This document shows, one piece after another, positions 63,949 to 64,000 of a stretch of DNA of 64,000 nt. Position 1 is the first letter of the stretch. Each line of letters starts with the position of its first letter. Under the pieces are notes generated by a model. It was not told the origin of the DNA. It saw nothing but the letters and a program-made list of their open reading frames with translations, and made no database searches. Location: assembly GCF_900108945.1 (NCBI RefSeq), contig NZ_FNYE01000005.1:186001-250000 (forward strand). The letters are read 5' to 3'. This DNA comes from Paraburkholderia diazotrophica (GTDB taxonomy: Bacteria; Pseudomonadota; Gammaproteobacteria; Burkholderiales; Burkholderiaceae). The position numbers and the translations under genes are program-made.

Positions 63949-64000
63949 GTCTTTGCCAATCGTCTTTACCGATCGAGACACTCCACCTGACGCGAGGCGC

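Overview
The window is high-GC betaproteobacterial chromosome, most like Burkholderia sensu lato (Paraburkholderia or Caballeronia type). The basis is protein resemblance and local gene order: suhB-lplT-mutS, cysS-alkA-accA-tilS-lysC-tRNA-Ser, a yejABEF-type transporter beside fabI, and gltX beside a tRNA-Ala/Glu/Asp cluster. This placement comes from recognition, not from a search.

Host block 1 (1-34570) is ordinary chromosome: a partial universal stress gene, a LysR regulator divergent from a haloacid dehalogenase with a perfect palindrome between them, malate synthase, five tRNAs (an Asp-Glu pair duplicated in tandem), gltX, an exported patatin-like protein, an NlpC/P60 hydrolase, a yejABEF-like peptide importer, fabI, tRNA-Ser, lysC, tilS, accA, an AlkA-like glycosylase, cysS, a TPR protein, two cyclophilins, lpxH, cysE, trmJ, suhB and lplT.

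At 34.6-51.0 kb an integrated element of about 16.4 kb sits inside the 5' end of mutS. The original mutS start and first codons remain at the left end, read into the element and stop after 21 codons. At the right end the element supplies a new promoter, a new start codon and a replacement N-terminus that joins in frame to the rest of mutS. The element encodes a tyrosine integrase, an AlpA-type regulator, an archaeo-eukaryotic-type primase fused to a VapE-like helicase, and an iteron-rich putative origin. It also has a scaffold/cement/tailspike module and a DUF5681 protein, but I find no major capsid, portal, large terminase, tail-tube or lysis gene. That gene set fits a phage satellite as well as a defective prophage. 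Its left arm carries a 593-residue protein of unknown function with a nuclease-like motif and an EF-Tu domain-II-like C-terminus, plus small exported proteins.

The element also contains three copies of a structured RNA-like element. Each has two hairpins with covarying stems and a 14-nt loop complementary to a downstream segment, and each lies about 40 nt downstream of an extended -10-like promoter. I regard these RNAs, the mutS capture-and-restore arrangement, and the 593-residue protein as the most novel content.

Host block 2 (51000-64000) holds mutS, an exported phosphoesterase-like protein, slyD, a JmjC-type ribosomal oxygenase, an alanine-rich lipoprotein, a DinG-family helicase, a DUF465 protein, a glutamine-rich coiled-coil protein and tex.
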